Shown here: piece after piece, positions 28,786-38,065 of the stretch
How positions within the stretch are numbered: the first letter of the stretch is position 1
Layout: each line of letters begins with the position of its first letter
The notes under the pieces: model-generated
What the model saw: only the letters and a program-made list of their open reading frames with translations
Databases searched by the model: none
Told to the model about the DNA's origin: nothing
Translations under genes and position numbers: made by a program
Virus record (IMG/VR): IMGVR_UViG_3300022885_000033
Span: 1 to 43,580 of that record
DNA from: a virus
DNA: 43,580 nt
Reading direction: 5' to 3' (one strand)

Positions 28786-29781
28786 GTGAAGTTTCAGTTA
28801 ATTGATGCCATGAACTTATTCTTCGCGACGAAACATGTCGTTCGAGGAGACGCGGATCAGAAGGGTGCGATGGCAGTTCACATTGCAATCCAAAGTATGG
28901 CTAAAGCATGGCGTATGTTCAATATCGATCATGTTGTAATGGCGCTTGAAAGCAAAAACAATTGGCGTTATGATCATTTAAAAAATTACAAGGGGCAACG
29001 TAGGCTCAAACAGCTTGAACGAACAGCGCGTGACATCGAGGATGATGAGATTTTCTTTAGTTATCTTGATGGTTTTGTAAAATTCGTAGCTGATAGGACA
29101 AACATCACCGTATTGCAGGCATCTCGATGCGAGGCAGATGACATGATCGCCCGTTGGGTTCAATTACATCCCGATGACAAACATGTAATAGTATCCAATG
29201 ATACTGATTTTTACCAGTTGCTTGCACCAAATGTAACAATCTATCGTCCCCAGCAGAAACAAATTATTGACACAACATCGATCATTGATTCCGAGACGGA
29301 TAAAACTATTATCGATGGGAAAACAAAAAAGCCAAAATTGCCACCAGAACCAAAGTGGGAATTGTTTAAGAAAATTTGCCGGGGTGATTCAACAGATAAT
29401 ATTTTTCCAGCAACTGCGCCGCGAACACGCGAAACAAAAATTCGATCTGCATATGAAGATCAGAATAACAAAGGCTTTGATTTTAACAATCTTATGCTCA
29501 CAGAGTTTGATGACCCAATGTCTGGAGAATCAGTAAAAACCATTAATCGGTTTTCTGAGAATGAACGGCTTATTGATTTAACAAAACAGCCACAAGAAAT
29601 TCGAGACACGGCGGCAAAATCAATTATCCAATCCGTGGCTAAAGAAGAAATACCAAACGCTAAAATTGGACATTCGTTTATGCGCTTCTGTAGCGAATAT
29701 GATCTAAAACGACTTAGTGATAACTTTGCAACAATCACCCCAATGTTTACTGCGCGATATGGTGACAAAAATGCCAATTGA
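28786..29781 (+). CDS. rnh: 5'-3' exonuclease / RNase H (T4 Rnh-like, FEN superfamily)
   Basis: The product has 331 residues, close to T4 RNase H (305). This enzyme removes RNA primers and flaps from lagging-strand fragments. FEN-type acidic metal sites are visible: D7 in FQLIDAMNLFF, a conserved arch-like basic stretch (NWRYDHLKNYKGQR), EADDMIARWV, and SNDTDFYQLL. RGDSTDNIFPA, which corresponds to the helix-hairpin-helix GD-x-x-DN motif, follows. The GTG start at 28786 is chosen because GGAG lies 7 bases upstream; GTG at 28780 is too close. It fits with polymerase, clamp and ligase elsewhere in the window. It overlaps the CYTH gene by 11 bases. Confidence 0.92.
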   Translation: MKFQLIDAMNLFFATKHVVRGDADQKGAMAVHIAIQSMAKAWRMFNIDHVVMALESKNNWRYDHLKNYKGQRRLKQLERTARDIEDDEIFFSYLDGFVKFVADRTNITVLQASRCEADDMIARWVQLHPDDKHVIVSNDTDFYQLLAPNVTIYRPQQKQIIDTTSIIDSETDKTIIDGKTKKPKLPPEPKWELFKKICRGDSTDNIFPATAPRTRETKIRSAYEDQNNKGFDFNNLMLTEFDDPMSGESVKTINRFSENERLIDLTKQPQEIRDTAAKSIIQSVAKEEIPNAKIGHSFMRFCSEYDLKRLSDNFATITPMFTARYGDKNAN

Positions 29782-30382
29782 GAGAGAAAATAAATATGTT
29801 CTTCATGCTGGTGAAGATTTATTCATTGATTTGATGGAGAAAGTTAAGAATTCAGAAATTGAATTCTCAGTTGGTGATTTCAAACAAGGTTATCTACACA
29901 AGGGCTCACGTATCCGAAGCATTGATTGGCGATATATTGGTGGATATAAAGAAGAAAAAGTATCAGGTCATAATATGGCCACAGAACATATTTTCACATA
30001 TAAACATAAAATTGATGGAAATGTTATTGAGATTGAAACCGACATATCACCAAACGACTTTGATCGACTATGGGATGAAACCAAATACCGACTAACTAAG
30101 ACGCGGTTTAGTTCAGATACGCCGATTAGTTATCACAATGAACATTGGGAAATTGATTTCTTTCATAATTCAGCCGGTAAAATTTATTTTGTTATGGCTG
30201 AATGTGAAATGTATCATGGTAAAGATAAGCCAACAGAGATGCCACAATTTGTTAAGGACAACTTATTACTTGATTGTGCTGACAATACCGTTTTTAGTAG
30301 TAAGAAAATCTCAAGTCCAACTTACGCCACTGAACTAATGGAAAATTTATTAAAGGATCGGAACAATGATAAACCCTCGTAG
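29771..30382 (+). CDS. CYTH-domain (triphosphatase-like) protein
   Basis: The product has 203 residues from the ATG at 29771, which places the CYTH signature ExExK at the N-terminus (E4-x-E6-x-K8 in IERENKYVL). Other pieces fit the triphosphate tunnel: QGYLHKGSRIRSIDWR, IEIETDISPNDFDRLW, LTKTRF, WEIDFFHN and FVMAECEM. Family members hydrolyse inorganic triphosphate or thiamine triphosphate, or act as adenylyl cyclases. The substrate here is unknown. It overlaps the RNase H gene and the next gene, so it is translated from the same message. Confidence 0.75.
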   Translation: MPIERENKYVLHAGEDLFIDLMEKVKNSEIEFSVGDFKQGYLHKGSRIRSIDWRYIGGYKEEKVSGHNMATEHIFTYKHKIDGNVIEIETDISPNDFDRLWDETKYRLTKTRFSSDTPISYHNEHWEIDFFHNSAGKIYFVMAECEMYHGKDKPTEMPQFVKDNLLLDCADNTVFSSKKISSPTYATELMENLLKDRNNDKPS

Positions 30383-30815
30383 GCTTCGTCGATATCATCA
30401 TAAGGTTTGGCTCCCAGAAAATATTGGAGATCTCTTGGCAGAATTTATTGAAGCTGCTGGATCGAAGGCCATCGATGATACGTACCATGCCAAAGATGAG
30501 AAGACGCTAGATAAAAGGGGTAAGATACCACACCCATCGAGAAGAAACTTATTCGATCCAAAGAATACCCTTATCGAATGTTATGAAATCTTGGATAACC
30601 GTGGTATGCGGATGAATAAACTACAAAAGTGTGTAATTCGCGTTACCACGTTAAGTGATAAATATGATTACACATACGTTATTGCTCGAGAGGGGTTTAT
30701 TGTTACGAATTGGATTAACGATAAAAACGACGATCACCGATTAACCGGAAATAACAATTATTATAAACCAATTCCGAAGGAGAAATTGCGCGGTGACGGC
30801 AGCAACCAGGTTTAA
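30366..30815 (+). CDS. Hypothetical protein
   Basis: The product has 149 residues and no named family is recognised. The middle has KIPHPSRRNLFDPKNTLIECYEILDNRGM. The C-terminal half is beta-like: KCVIRVTTLSDKYDYTYVIAREGFIVTNWINDKNDDHRL. The combination of DYTYVIAREGFIVTNWINDKNDDH is reminiscent of small RNase or toxin-like folds, but that is only an impression. It overlaps the CYTH gene by 17 bases, and its end overlaps the next gene. Confidence 0.65.
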   Translation: MINPRRLRRYHHKVWLPENIGDLLAEFIEAAGSKAIDDTYHAKDEKTLDKRGKIPHPSRRNLFDPKNTLIECYEILDNRGMRMNKLQKCVIRVTTLSDKYDYTYVIAREGFIVTNWINDKNDDHRLTGNNNYYKPIPKEKLRGDGSNQV

Positions 30816-31026
30816 CGACTTATATCAAAAAGCTAAGAAAAGTCGAAGTAAAGAATTACGCATCAGTATTGATCTGGCTGAGGATCTTTCCACAGAAATA
30901 GCTGGTTTTGCTATTGAGATGGTGGCTGTACAGCGTTTGGTTATACAATTGCAAAAAGAATTAATTCAAGCAAAACCAACAAATATTTCTTCCGGGGCTG
31001 AAGATATGGATGGTGGTGGGTTCTAA
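30793..31026 (+). CDS. Hypothetical small protein, GTG start
   Basis: The product has 77 residues. The GTG start lies 9 bases after AAGGAG inside the previous gene. It is helical and charged at the start (ATRFNDLYQKAKKSRSKELRISIDLAEDL), has a long hydrophobic-patterned helix (AGFAIEMVAVQRLVIQLQKELIQ) and ends in an acidic/glycine tail (AEDMDGGGF). The helix could be a coiled coil. No family recognised. Confidence 0.6.
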   Translation: MTAATRFNDLYQKAKKSRSKELRISIDLAEDLSTEIAGFAIEMVAVQRLVIQLQKELIQAKPTNISSGAEDMDGGGF

Positions 31027-31030
31027 AAGA

Positions 31031-31058
31031 TTGACAATCACCAAACATCTGCTATACT
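31031..31058 (+). promoter_or_regulatory. Sigma70-like promoter for the phosphoesterase gene
   Basis: TTGACA (31031-31036) and TATACT (31053-31058) have a 16-base spacer. The gene at 31083 has an AAAGGACC ribosome-site-like sequence. Confidence 0.8.
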
Positions 31059-31082
31059 AAGAAATAACAAAAAGGACCGCAG

Positions 31083-31877
31083 ATGAAATTTCTTCTTCTA
31101 TCAGACATCCATTTAGAGTTTCAGAATATGTCACATAAAAAGGGCGAGGTTCCCGAGTGTGATGTTGTACTGCTGGCCGGAGACATCGGCCCAGGTGGTT
31201 CTGGATACCATTGGGCGGAAAGGAACTTTTCTGCGAAAAGGGCCAACTATAGACAGGTTCTGTATGTTGCCGGCAATCATGAATTCTATACGAACAAATA
31301 TGGTTTGCTTGATCTCAATGACCATTTGTTGGCTAAGACCAGTAATCACGTGTGGTTTCTCCAGAACAGTGTTCGTGAGTTTCCAGATGAAAAGATCGCC
31401 GTTCTTGGATGCACGCTCTGGACTGGATTTGATTTGAACGGTAATGAGCCGTTGGATATACTGCGGGCAAGTGATGTTATGAATGATTACAAGTGGTGTT
31501 CATATACCCGAGGTGATAAACTTCGTCCAGAACACGTCAAGGATGAAAATACAAAGAGTTATGAATGGTTAAACGAAACCATTGGGTTTTATCAAGAAAA
31601 TGGGTGGAAGACTGTTGTGATGACTCATCACGCGCCGTCACAACTTAGCTGTTCCCCAGAATTCCGTGGTGGGGCTGATAACGTTTATTACGCTAATCGA
31701 GTTGATGCTGATTACAACTTCAATCTCCCCAATGTCTGGGTTCACGGTCACATGCATTCTAGTTCAGATTATATGCTCGGTGATTGTCGAGTATTGACGA
31801 ATCCAAGAGGATATGCGAAAGCTAACGGGGAAGCACAAAACCCAGATTTCGATATGAATTTTATTTTTGAAGTCTAA
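31083..31877 (+). CDS. Calcineurin-like metallophosphoesterase
   Basis: The product has 264 residues. All five motifs of the two-metal phosphoesterase fold are present: D8-x-H10 in LLSDIHLEF, G33-D34 in AGDIG, G64-N65-H66-E67, H182/H183 in TTHHAPS-like MTHHAPS, and G222-H223-x-H225 in VHGHMH. Members cleave phosphomonoesters, phosphodiesters (including cyclic nucleotides and DNA ends) or dinucleotide polyphosphates; the substrate here is open. There is no signal peptide, so it is cytoplasmic. It has its own promoter. Confidence 0.92.
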   Translation: MKFLLLSDIHLEFQNMSHKKGEVPECDVVLLAGDIGPGGSGYHWAERNFSAKRANYRQVLYVAGNHEFYTNKYGLLDLNDHLLAKTSNHVWFLQNSVREFPDEKIAVLGCTLWTGFDLNGNEPLDILRASDVMNDYKWCSYTRGDKLRPEHVKDENTKSYEWLNETIGFYQENGWKTVVMTHHAPSQLSCSPEFRGGADNVYYANRVDADYNFNLPNVWVHGHMHSSSDYMLGDCRVLTNPRGYAKANGEAQNPDFDMNFIFEV

Positions 31878-31888
31878 AATTTATCTTT

Positions 31889-31896
31889 TATAAATA
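31889..31896 (+). promoter_or_regulatory. Exact T4-type late promoter motif TATAAATA
   Basis: An exact TATAAATA lies only 5 bases before the ATG at 31902. A late transcript from here would start at or just inside the gene, so it may be leaderless. Alternatively the motif is fortuitous in this AT-rich gap. Confidence 0.4.
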
Positions 31897-31901
31897 TTTA
31901 C

Positions 31902-32543
31902 ATGAAACCATCAGTATTTGTTTTTGATAATTTTTATTTAGAACCGGATGAAGTCCGGCATATCGCTCTCAACGATTTTGAGTGGGAGGATGAAAAAGTG
32001 GCTGGGCCTTATGCTGGCCTCAATTCTATCCATCCGTATTGCGAAGAGTTCCATGAAGACTTTATGGGCAATTGTACAAATGCATGGCCGGTAAATCCAA
32101 CCGTGTTTGGTCATTTTCGAATGAGCCGGAAAGACTCATCATTTAAACAATATATCCATTGCAACCCAGGAGTCTCCTGGATTGGCGTCATCTATCTATC
32201 AAAAGGTTATGACGATATTCCCGGGACGGTATTTTGGAGACACAAGCGCACAGGGTTGACTCATGCACCAACCGATCCATACAAATATCACCAATATGGT
32301 AATAGCGATGCTTCTTCATCACTAAATTGGTTTAATAATATTGATGGCGTAGATGAATCTCTTTGGATTAAATCAAATGTTATTTCATTCCAATATAACC
32401 GTTTAGTATTATTCAGAGGTGATGCTTTCCATAGTCACGGAGATCTTTTCGGATCAAATGATGATGACAGCCGCTTGCTTCAAATTTTTCAATGGAATGC
32501 AGTTGACAAAGAATACGAATGGTGGAGCAAACAAACTTCTTAA
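31902..32543 (+). CDS. DUF6445-like protein (2OG-Fe(II) oxygenase-type fold candidate)
   Basis: The product has 213 residues. The order FDNFYLEPDEVRHIAL, FRMSRKDSSFKQYIHCNPGVSWIGVIYLSKG, GTVFWRHKRTG, and NRLVLFRGDAFHSHGDLFG.....RLLQIFQW matches the DUF6445 pattern as I recall it. These proteins look like relatives of prolyl-4-hydroxylase-type oxygenases with a double-stranded beta helix. An N-terminal H-x-D iron motif is not obvious (IHCN here), so catalysis is uncertain. H157-like HSHGD near the end could be the distal metal ligand. It is convergent with the tail-fibre gene; the two overlap by four bases. Confidence 0.6.
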   Translation: MKPSVFVFDNFYLEPDEVRHIALNDFEWEDEKVAGPYAGLNSIHPYCEEFHEDFMGNCTNAWPVNPTVFGHFRMSRKDSSFKQYIHCNPGVSWIGVIYLSKGYDDIPGTVFWRHKRTGLTHAPTDPYKYHQYGNSDASSSLNWFNNIDGVDESLWIKSNVISFQYNRLVLFRGDAFHSHGDLFGSNDDDSRLLQIFQWNAVDKEYEWWSKQTS

Positions 32544-35500
32544 CGTGCGGTAGCAGTTTTGAATGGTGTTTCTGCAAACGCTGCAAATATGTATTGGTCA
32601 CCATTCGCATTAACAGTTGCAGCATTTCCACGAATTTTGAAACCATTAGATGTAAAATCAATTTTAAACCCTGCGGTGAATGCCTCTACCTGGAAATTAT
32701 TTGGTTCTAAATAACTATCAATCCCATTGAACGGATGAATTGCATTATCATATAAGGTCCAATCCCCACCAGTGTTAACTCTCTTACTTAGGACATACGC
32801 TGGCTTAAATCCACAATGAACGAACGGCCCATCAGCATTTCCATTACCATCATATGATCCGAATTTACTAAATCCGTCAACACTTGTCCATGAATATAAA
32901 ATATAATCTTCACCTAAACCGTTTGAGTTAGAATCGGCACCGAGAACAATATCAGTACTCGTTGGTAGAGTATTATTCCAAGTATTTGATGTTCCCGCAC
33001 TACCAAGACTGATAGCCAAATCCAACATTAGATAATCAGTGCTTGTGATACCAGGAAAACCAGTATGCCACACTAACCAGTTTCTTCCAGCAGTTCTAGA
33101 CTTAACAATCATAAATTCAGGTGCTTTACCAAGAGTATGTGATATTAGTCGGCCTGCTGTTGCATTACCAGTATATGAAAGAATATCAAATCCAGAAGCA
33201 GGACTTTCATCCCAATTCCATGAAACATACTTAATGCTAGTCTGGTTTATAGCATTTCCATTCCCAACAGTAAATCCATTTGCGTCGAATGAAACAAGTT
33301 CATTTGCTTGAATAGACTCTACGTCCGAGGCATCAGTTATTAATCTCTTGGTAGGTCCTCTCGAAGTATCAAAAATTAGATTGTTACTAGCTAAATTTCT
33401 TGGTTTAGCCCAAGTTAAATCTGGAGAGAACCCAAATCCAGTTATTTCCTGGGAAGAACCGTTACCTGTATAAAGAATAGGCTTGAAGAATTCTCCTGAA
33501 TTGATAACATTTGACTCTGGTAAGGAATCAGTATTCAATCTGGCAAATCCATCTGCAATAGGAAATTTGAATGGTCTCTGTCCAAAATTAGCATTCCATG
33601 TGTCAGATCCAGCAGTGGAGCCCGTCGACGGGAACCACACAGTGCCGGCTGGTTCAGTAATTGGTATTATGCCCTGAGAAACACCATTTTTATAAAATTC
33701 AATTGTTGAGCCATCTAGATCCAATTCAATACCAATAATATCATCTCGAAAAATCCTAGTACCATATGCAGTACCTACACCACTGATACTTTTCAATGAA
33801 ACGGATGGTGATGATTCATAGAAATATGATGGGGTAGTAATGATCCTTCCGGCCAACGTTAGATCGGCATCACTATCAACTATACCAAAAACAATACCAT
33901 TAACAAAGCTAAGTGGGCTACATTCCCAATACCATTTTCCACTACTAACACCAAATGTTCCTCTAGAAGAACTACTAGCAACACCAATTGAAAGATTCAA
34001 ATTACCATTACTGTATGTTAGTGGCGGATCGACGAGTTCAAGTGTATTCCAAACACAATAATTATTAAATGGTGAATCCTTTGTTACATCTTCTGAGTCT
34101 AAATTAGTTGGTGTAAATTCATTTCCAACAACAATTGTATTCAAACCAATGTTGTCTTTATCGTGATAACGCAGATAAAAACCGTTATTTCCGAACGCGG
34201 TAATGGCGCCAGGTACAGGGGTTGATGTTAGTAGTTCAAACTCAGCGATTCGAACATTTGAGCCTCCACCGTTTGCTGTAATGTTAAGTCGATAATGTCT
34301 AAATGCATTAAGGTTATCAAGTGTAAATACTTTCTTTTCACTGGCGAACCATGTCTGACCCGTTACCGTGTCAAGAATTACTTCTTCTCCGCCGAATACA
34401 CCAGTATTAGATGCTTCTAGTGTCCATGCACTTGCTACTGAATTCACAGTAAATGCAAATGCCGCAACGGCTGTTACGGAATAAGACGTGATTACCTTTT
34501 CATTAGAAACACCAAAATCAAATGATGTAAACATACTTGACCCCAATTTATCAATATGTGTATTGAGATCATCATCAACCACGTTACTTGCGGGCAATGA
34601 GTCAGAGTCCGAAGTAACTGTACCAGCAAGACCACCCGCTGTTTCATCGGTTATTGGGCCTGGGTTGGAAATTCGGAATTCGTCTGTACCCCATACTCCA
34701 GTTGTTGGATCAATACTACCAAATGATTCTGGTGGAAGACTTTGACCGTCAATAAATGTCGTCTCTGCCATGTAACCATCGAAATGTTCAAGAGTTCCAT
34801 TTACTGAACCAACGAATATCGTCTCACCATTCTTGTTTATTTTTGATTCAAATCCGTTTGCTGCAATCAAGTTTCTTTGATCGACATCAAACTCAGTAAG
34901 TTCAATACCATTAACATATATTCGTATTTTCTCATCAACTATTGGATTGAGACCGTCCCAGCGAACTACGATGTGATACCATGCTGTTGTATCTACAAAT
35001 ATTGCCGATGAGATCATAACAGATCCGCCATTAAAATTAACCTGTATCTTGTCACTTTGTATACTAATCGAATCCTGAGAACTAGTGGATCCTAGAAGAG
35101 TCACATTAGTTGGTGTTGTATCTCCAAGTTTGATCCAGGTACTAAACGTCCATTTACTTTCTTCAGTTGGTACTGTTTGTGCTCTAGATAAGGAAGGTAG
35201 TGAGGATGGGTTAAACAAAATAGAATTGTTAAGCTTACCAATGTTCTGTTGTGTAATCGCCTTAAAACCAGATGGAACAGCGTGCCTGAAACCAAAAGTT
35301 CCTGGATCCATTTCCCATGTCGATTTGGATGCAGTTGTACCACCACCGTTGTTAATCAGAATAACTGGATATAATGTTTTTCCTGATATTCCGGAACTGA
35401 ATGCTACTCCCTGGGTGATACCATTCTTAAAGAATTCCAAGGTACCGTTATCCATATCAAGAGCAATACCAATGGTGTCTTTATCTCCGTTAGAACTTCC

Positions 35501-37150
35501 CCATGCATTACCATAAGCAACTGATGCGCCATTACCAAGTTTGTTACCAGTCTCACTATATACGAAAACTTTGCTCAAATCAACTGCCACTAAATCTAGA
35601 TCAGTATCAAATTCAGCAAAACCAATTGATGCACTTCGTCCGGTTGAACCCACGACAATTCTACTAACTTCATAATACCATTTACCACTATCAACCCCGG
35701 TTGTTCCTAGAACACCGTGAGCATTTGCTGGAGCGGGAGTTACTGATGAAACAGTTAACCTTCCTCGCTCAATAATACTGTTAGCTGACTTATTATTTGG
35801 ATTAAGAGTAACATGGTTAGAAAGTGGGTGATCATACGTTTGATCAGTTGCCGTAAAGTTTTCTATGGTTGAATAATTATTCGTATTAGTGCTAGTATCA
35901 TTACCGATGCCATTAATATCAAATAATCTAAACGCGGTTATTTCAACTGGATTATCATGGTTTTGATCAGCGATAATTCTCCAAAATCGAGCGGTTGCGA
36001 TATCTGTAAGAATATGATCTTGTGCTATTTGTACTGGAGTATTAGATTTTGCTACATCAAAGATATTAATATCACCAACGAAATTATCACTTGAGAATTC
36101 AACCCTAAACGATACGTCAGCTGCAACGGCAATCTGATGATAACCAATAACATGGACTTCAGTTACAGTTTTAGGACTTCCTAAATTATAGTTTAAAATT
36201 ACATCATTACTTGCTGGAGTTGATACTGTAATAAATGTTGTCGACGGATCACCGTCCTTTGCATTGTTTGGAGTAGTTGAAGGATTTGTTCCAACATCAC
36301 CTTCACTTGCGGTAATGTTTGTATCGATTTCATTTTTACGATAATCTAGATTGTAACCATTTGTTCCCACAGCTTCAACGAAATCAATCTTTCTCCATAA
36401 CCAAGAAGTAAATGCACCAAATGAAGTTGGTAGCAATGCTTCACCATCAACGAAAACATCTTCAGCCATATATCCATCAAAATATTGGATATCCAATCCA
36501 TCATCAACTAGCTTTCCATAAAAGGTTGGTCTTGCAAGGTTAATCAAAGCTGATTCATTTAGCGTCGGTTGAGTATTTACAGAGAAAACAGTTACAGTAA
36601 TACCGTTGATGTGCATCTTTACTCGTTCAGAAGCAGTTGGATTTGCGCTGTCATATGAAATAACAATATTATACCATAAAGTTGGATCTGTAAATGACTC
36701 ATTTGATCGAATTTGCCAAGTAATAGAGTCATCGATTTGGGCTCGGATTTCAATTTGATTACTAGCTGTAAATAAAATATCAACACTATCTTGGGTTACA
36801 CCAGTTCCTTCTAGTCCGCCGCAAAAAACGGTTTGCGCAGTGCCAGTTATTCCGCGTTTAACCCAACCACTAAATGTCCATTTAATTGGATTTATGGTGT
36901 TACCAAATACATGTCCGATTGATTGTTGTTTTGATGCTTCAAATAGCAATGAGCGTGGAGGTTCAGTTGACGGAGGAATTACTGATGGTGAAACAGGTGT
37001 AGAACTTCCAGATTCAAAGAATTGTTTCCATACTCCACCTTGCTTAACCCATGCAGTTTTGATATCTACCCATTCACCATTTTCTTTAACGAGAATATTT
37101 CCCGCTTCGTTCCATGTACCGTCTTGCTTAATATAAGTCTTAGCAACCAT
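32540..37150 (-). CDS. Large tail-fibre/adhesin protein with LamG-, SPRY- and discoidin-like modules
   Basis: The product has 1536 residues. The N-terminus (1-45, YIKQDGTWNEAGNILVKENGEWV) is a short repeat-like virion-attachment type. Concanavalin/LamG-like modules follow at about 65-260 and 655-830 (WTFSGWVKRG; WTFSTWIKLG; YHIVVRWD). SPRY-like modules are at about 455-640 and 1070-1200 (GKWYYEVS; GKWYWECS; LEFFKNGITQG). Discoidin-like strands (RFWRIIADQNHDNPVEITAFRLF; RHYRLNITANGG) lie between them. The last 320 residues read like DUF7483 of phage tail proteins (FSPDLTWAKPRN, SHTLGKAPEFMIVKSRT). It probably binds host surface glycans. Module borders are estimates. Confidence 0.85.
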   Translation of the reverse strand: MVAKTYIKQDGTWNEAGNILVKENGEWVDIKTAWVKQGGVWKQFFESGSSTPVSPSVIPPSTEPPRSLLFEASKQQSIGHVFGNTINPIKWTFSGWVKRGITGTAQTVFCGGLEGTGVTQDSVDILFTASNQIEIRAQIDDSITWQIRSNESFTDPTLWYNIVISYDSANPTASERVKMHINGITVTVFSVNTQPTLNESALINLARPTFYGKLVDDGLDIQYFDGYMAEDVFVDGEALLPTSFGAFTSWLWRKIDFVEAVGTNGYNLDYRKNEIDTNITASEGDVGTNPSTTPNNAKDGDPSTTFITVSTPASNDVILNYNLGSPKTVTEVHVIGYHQIAVAADVSFRVEFSSDNFVGDINIFDVAKSNTPVQIAQDHILTDIATARFWRIIADQNHDNPVEITAFRLFDINGIGNDTSTNTNNYSTIENFTATDQTYDHPLSNHVTLNPNNKSANSIIERGRLTVSSVTPAPANAHGVLGTTGVDSGKWYYEVSRIVVGSTGRSASIGFAEFDTDLDLVAVDLSKVFVYSETGNKLGNGASVAYGNAWGSSNGDKDTIGIALDMDNGTLEFFKNGITQGVAFSSGISGKTLYPVILINNGGGTTASKSTWEMDPGTFGFRHAVPSGFKAITQQNIGKLNNSILFNPSSLPSLSRAQTVPTEESKWTFSTWIKLGDTTPTNVTLLGSTSSQDSISIQSDKIQVNFNGGSVMISSAIFVDTTAWYHIVVRWDGLNPIVDEKIRIYVNGIELTEFDVDQRNLIAANGFESKINKNGETIFVGSVNGTLEHFDGYMAETTFIDGQSLPPESFGSIDPTTGVWGTDEFRISNPGPITDETAGGLAGTVTSDSDSLPASNVVDDDLNTHIDKLGSSMFTSFDFGVSNEKVITSYSVTAVAAFAFTVNSVASAWTLEASNTGVFGGEEVILDTVTGQTWFASEKKVFTLDNLNAFRHYRLNITANGGGSNVRIAEFELLTSTPVPGAITAFGNNGFYLRYHDKDNIGLNTIVVGNEFTPTNLDSEDVTKDSPFNNYCVWNTLELVDPPLTYSNGNLNLSIGVASSSSRGTFGVSSGKWYWECSPLSFVNGIVFGIVDSDADLTLAGRIITTPSYFYESSPSVSLKSISGVGTAYGTRIFRDDIIGIELDLDGSTIEFYKNGVSQGIIPITEPAGTVWFPSTGSTAGSDTWNANFGQRPFKFPIADGFARLNTDSLPESNVINSGEFFKPILYTGNGSSQEITGFGFSPDLTWAKPRNLASNNLIFDTSRGPTKRLITDASDVESIQANELVSFDANGFTVGNGNAINQTSIKYVSWNWDESPASGFDILSYTGNATAGRLISHTLGKAPEFMIVKSRTAGRNWLVWHTGFPGITSTDYLMLDLAISLGSAGTSNTWNNTLPTSTDIVLGADSNSNGLGEDYILYSWTSVDGFSKFGSYDGNGNADGPFVHCGFKPAYVLSKRVNTGGDWTLYDNAIHPFNGIDSYLEPNNFQVEAFTAGFKIDFTSNGFKIRGNAATVNANGDQYIFAAFAETPFKTATAR

Positions 37151-37176
37151 AATTCCGTCCTTCTAATATATGCAAC

Positions 37177-37184
37177 TATTTATG
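37177..37184 (-). promoter_or_regulatory. TAAATA late-like promoter motif for the large fibre gene
   Basis: Read on the minus strand this is CATAAATA, 26 bases before the fibre start and differing from T4 TATAAATA by one base. A tail gene is where a late promoter is expected. The ATG follows AGAAGGACG. Confidence 0.5.
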
Positions 37185-37192
37185 CTCGTCCA

Positions 37193-38020
37193 TCATACCT
37201 GATAAAATAAATCTTCATCGTTGCCGTTTACATCGAGTGGTGCGACAGTATCTATATGTCTTTCTCCGTGTGCATTACCTGCCGAATTAGCATCAACATT
37301 CTCTTTCAATATAGTATTATTTTCCAATGCATCTTCAGTAATTGCATTGCTTGCAAATTTGGCATTAGTTACTGAATTAAGTGCAAAATGCGTCGCTGGG
37401 GTAATATTTAAATCTGCAATTTTAGAAGTTATAACTGAACCATTTTCGATCTTAGCTTCAGTGATTGAAATATCGGTTAATTTATCTGAATCAATAACCA
37501 AATAACCAAAATTTGGCGTTCCTACTGATAAATCAGCTATTTTCACAGTTTGAATTTCATTATCGGGAATATTATAATCAACAACAGATTCATCTTCGAT
37601 ATCAATATTAGCAATTGTTGGTTGGCCGATAACCAAACCTGCTCCATCAAATGTCATAAACAGATTTGCGGGACCAACTAATGTAGAAACATTCAATGTT
37701 CCTGGAGTAATTTGATCACCAGGAAAATCAAAGATAAATTGACCAACTCCGAAACTATCATAACGGATAATTGTATTTTCGGTTCCGGGCTGTTGAGAAA
37801 TGGATGTAGCGAAATCAATAATGGTTACCGCACCATTCCCAGTGTTTAAGAGATCAGCACGAGCTACCTCGAATCCACCAAGTTTGATATCATCGTGAAG
37901 TCTTATCGTTGTATCAGATGTATTCGTTTGATCTATGACAGCGACAATTTCACCCTCGACGCCCGTAAATTGGTCGTTTTCTGTTCTTATGCCGCGGCGT
38001 AATTGGAATACTTTAGCCAT
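37193..38020 (-). CDS. Short tail-fibre-like protein with Mtd_N-type N-terminus
   Basis: The product has 275 residues. The N-terminus (VFQLRRGIRTENDQFTGVEGEIVAVID...IRLHDDIKLGGFEVARADL) matches the major-tropism-determinant N-terminal-type domain found on many phage fibres, and also the start of the 1721-residue neighbour. The rest (about 125-275) is a stalk of short repeats (VDYNIPDNEIQTVKIADLSV; ITEAKIENGSVITSKIADLNI; ITEDALENNTILKENV). These resemble the IT-x-DKI repeats of the neighbour. It stops where the neighbour continues into its lectin-like modules. It thus looks like a stalk without a head, perhaps a connector or an assembly partner. Confidence 0.75.
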   Translation of the reverse strand: MAKVFQLRRGIRTENDQFTGVEGEIVAVIDQTNTSDTTIRLHDDIKLGGFEVARADLLNTGNGAVTIIDFATSISQQPGTENTIIRYDSFGVGQFIFDFPGDQITPGTLNVSTLVGPANLFMTFDGAGLVIGQPTIANIDIEDESVVDYNIPDNEIQTVKIADLSVGTPNFGYLVIDSDKLTDISITEAKIENGSVITSKIADLNITPATHFALNSVTNAKFASNAITEDALENNTILKENVDANSAGNAHGERHIDTVAPLDVNGNDEDLFYQV

Positions 38021-38057
38021 TTCTGATCCTTATTTGTTCACGTGATATTTGCACTAC

Positions 38058-38065
38058 TATTTATC
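38058..38065 (-). promoter_or_regulatory. TAAATA late-like promoter motif for the short fibre gene
   Basis: Read on the minus strand this is GATAAATA, overlapping the stop of the upstream fibre gene and 37 bases before the short-fibre start. The ATG follows AAGGATC. Confidence 0.45.
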
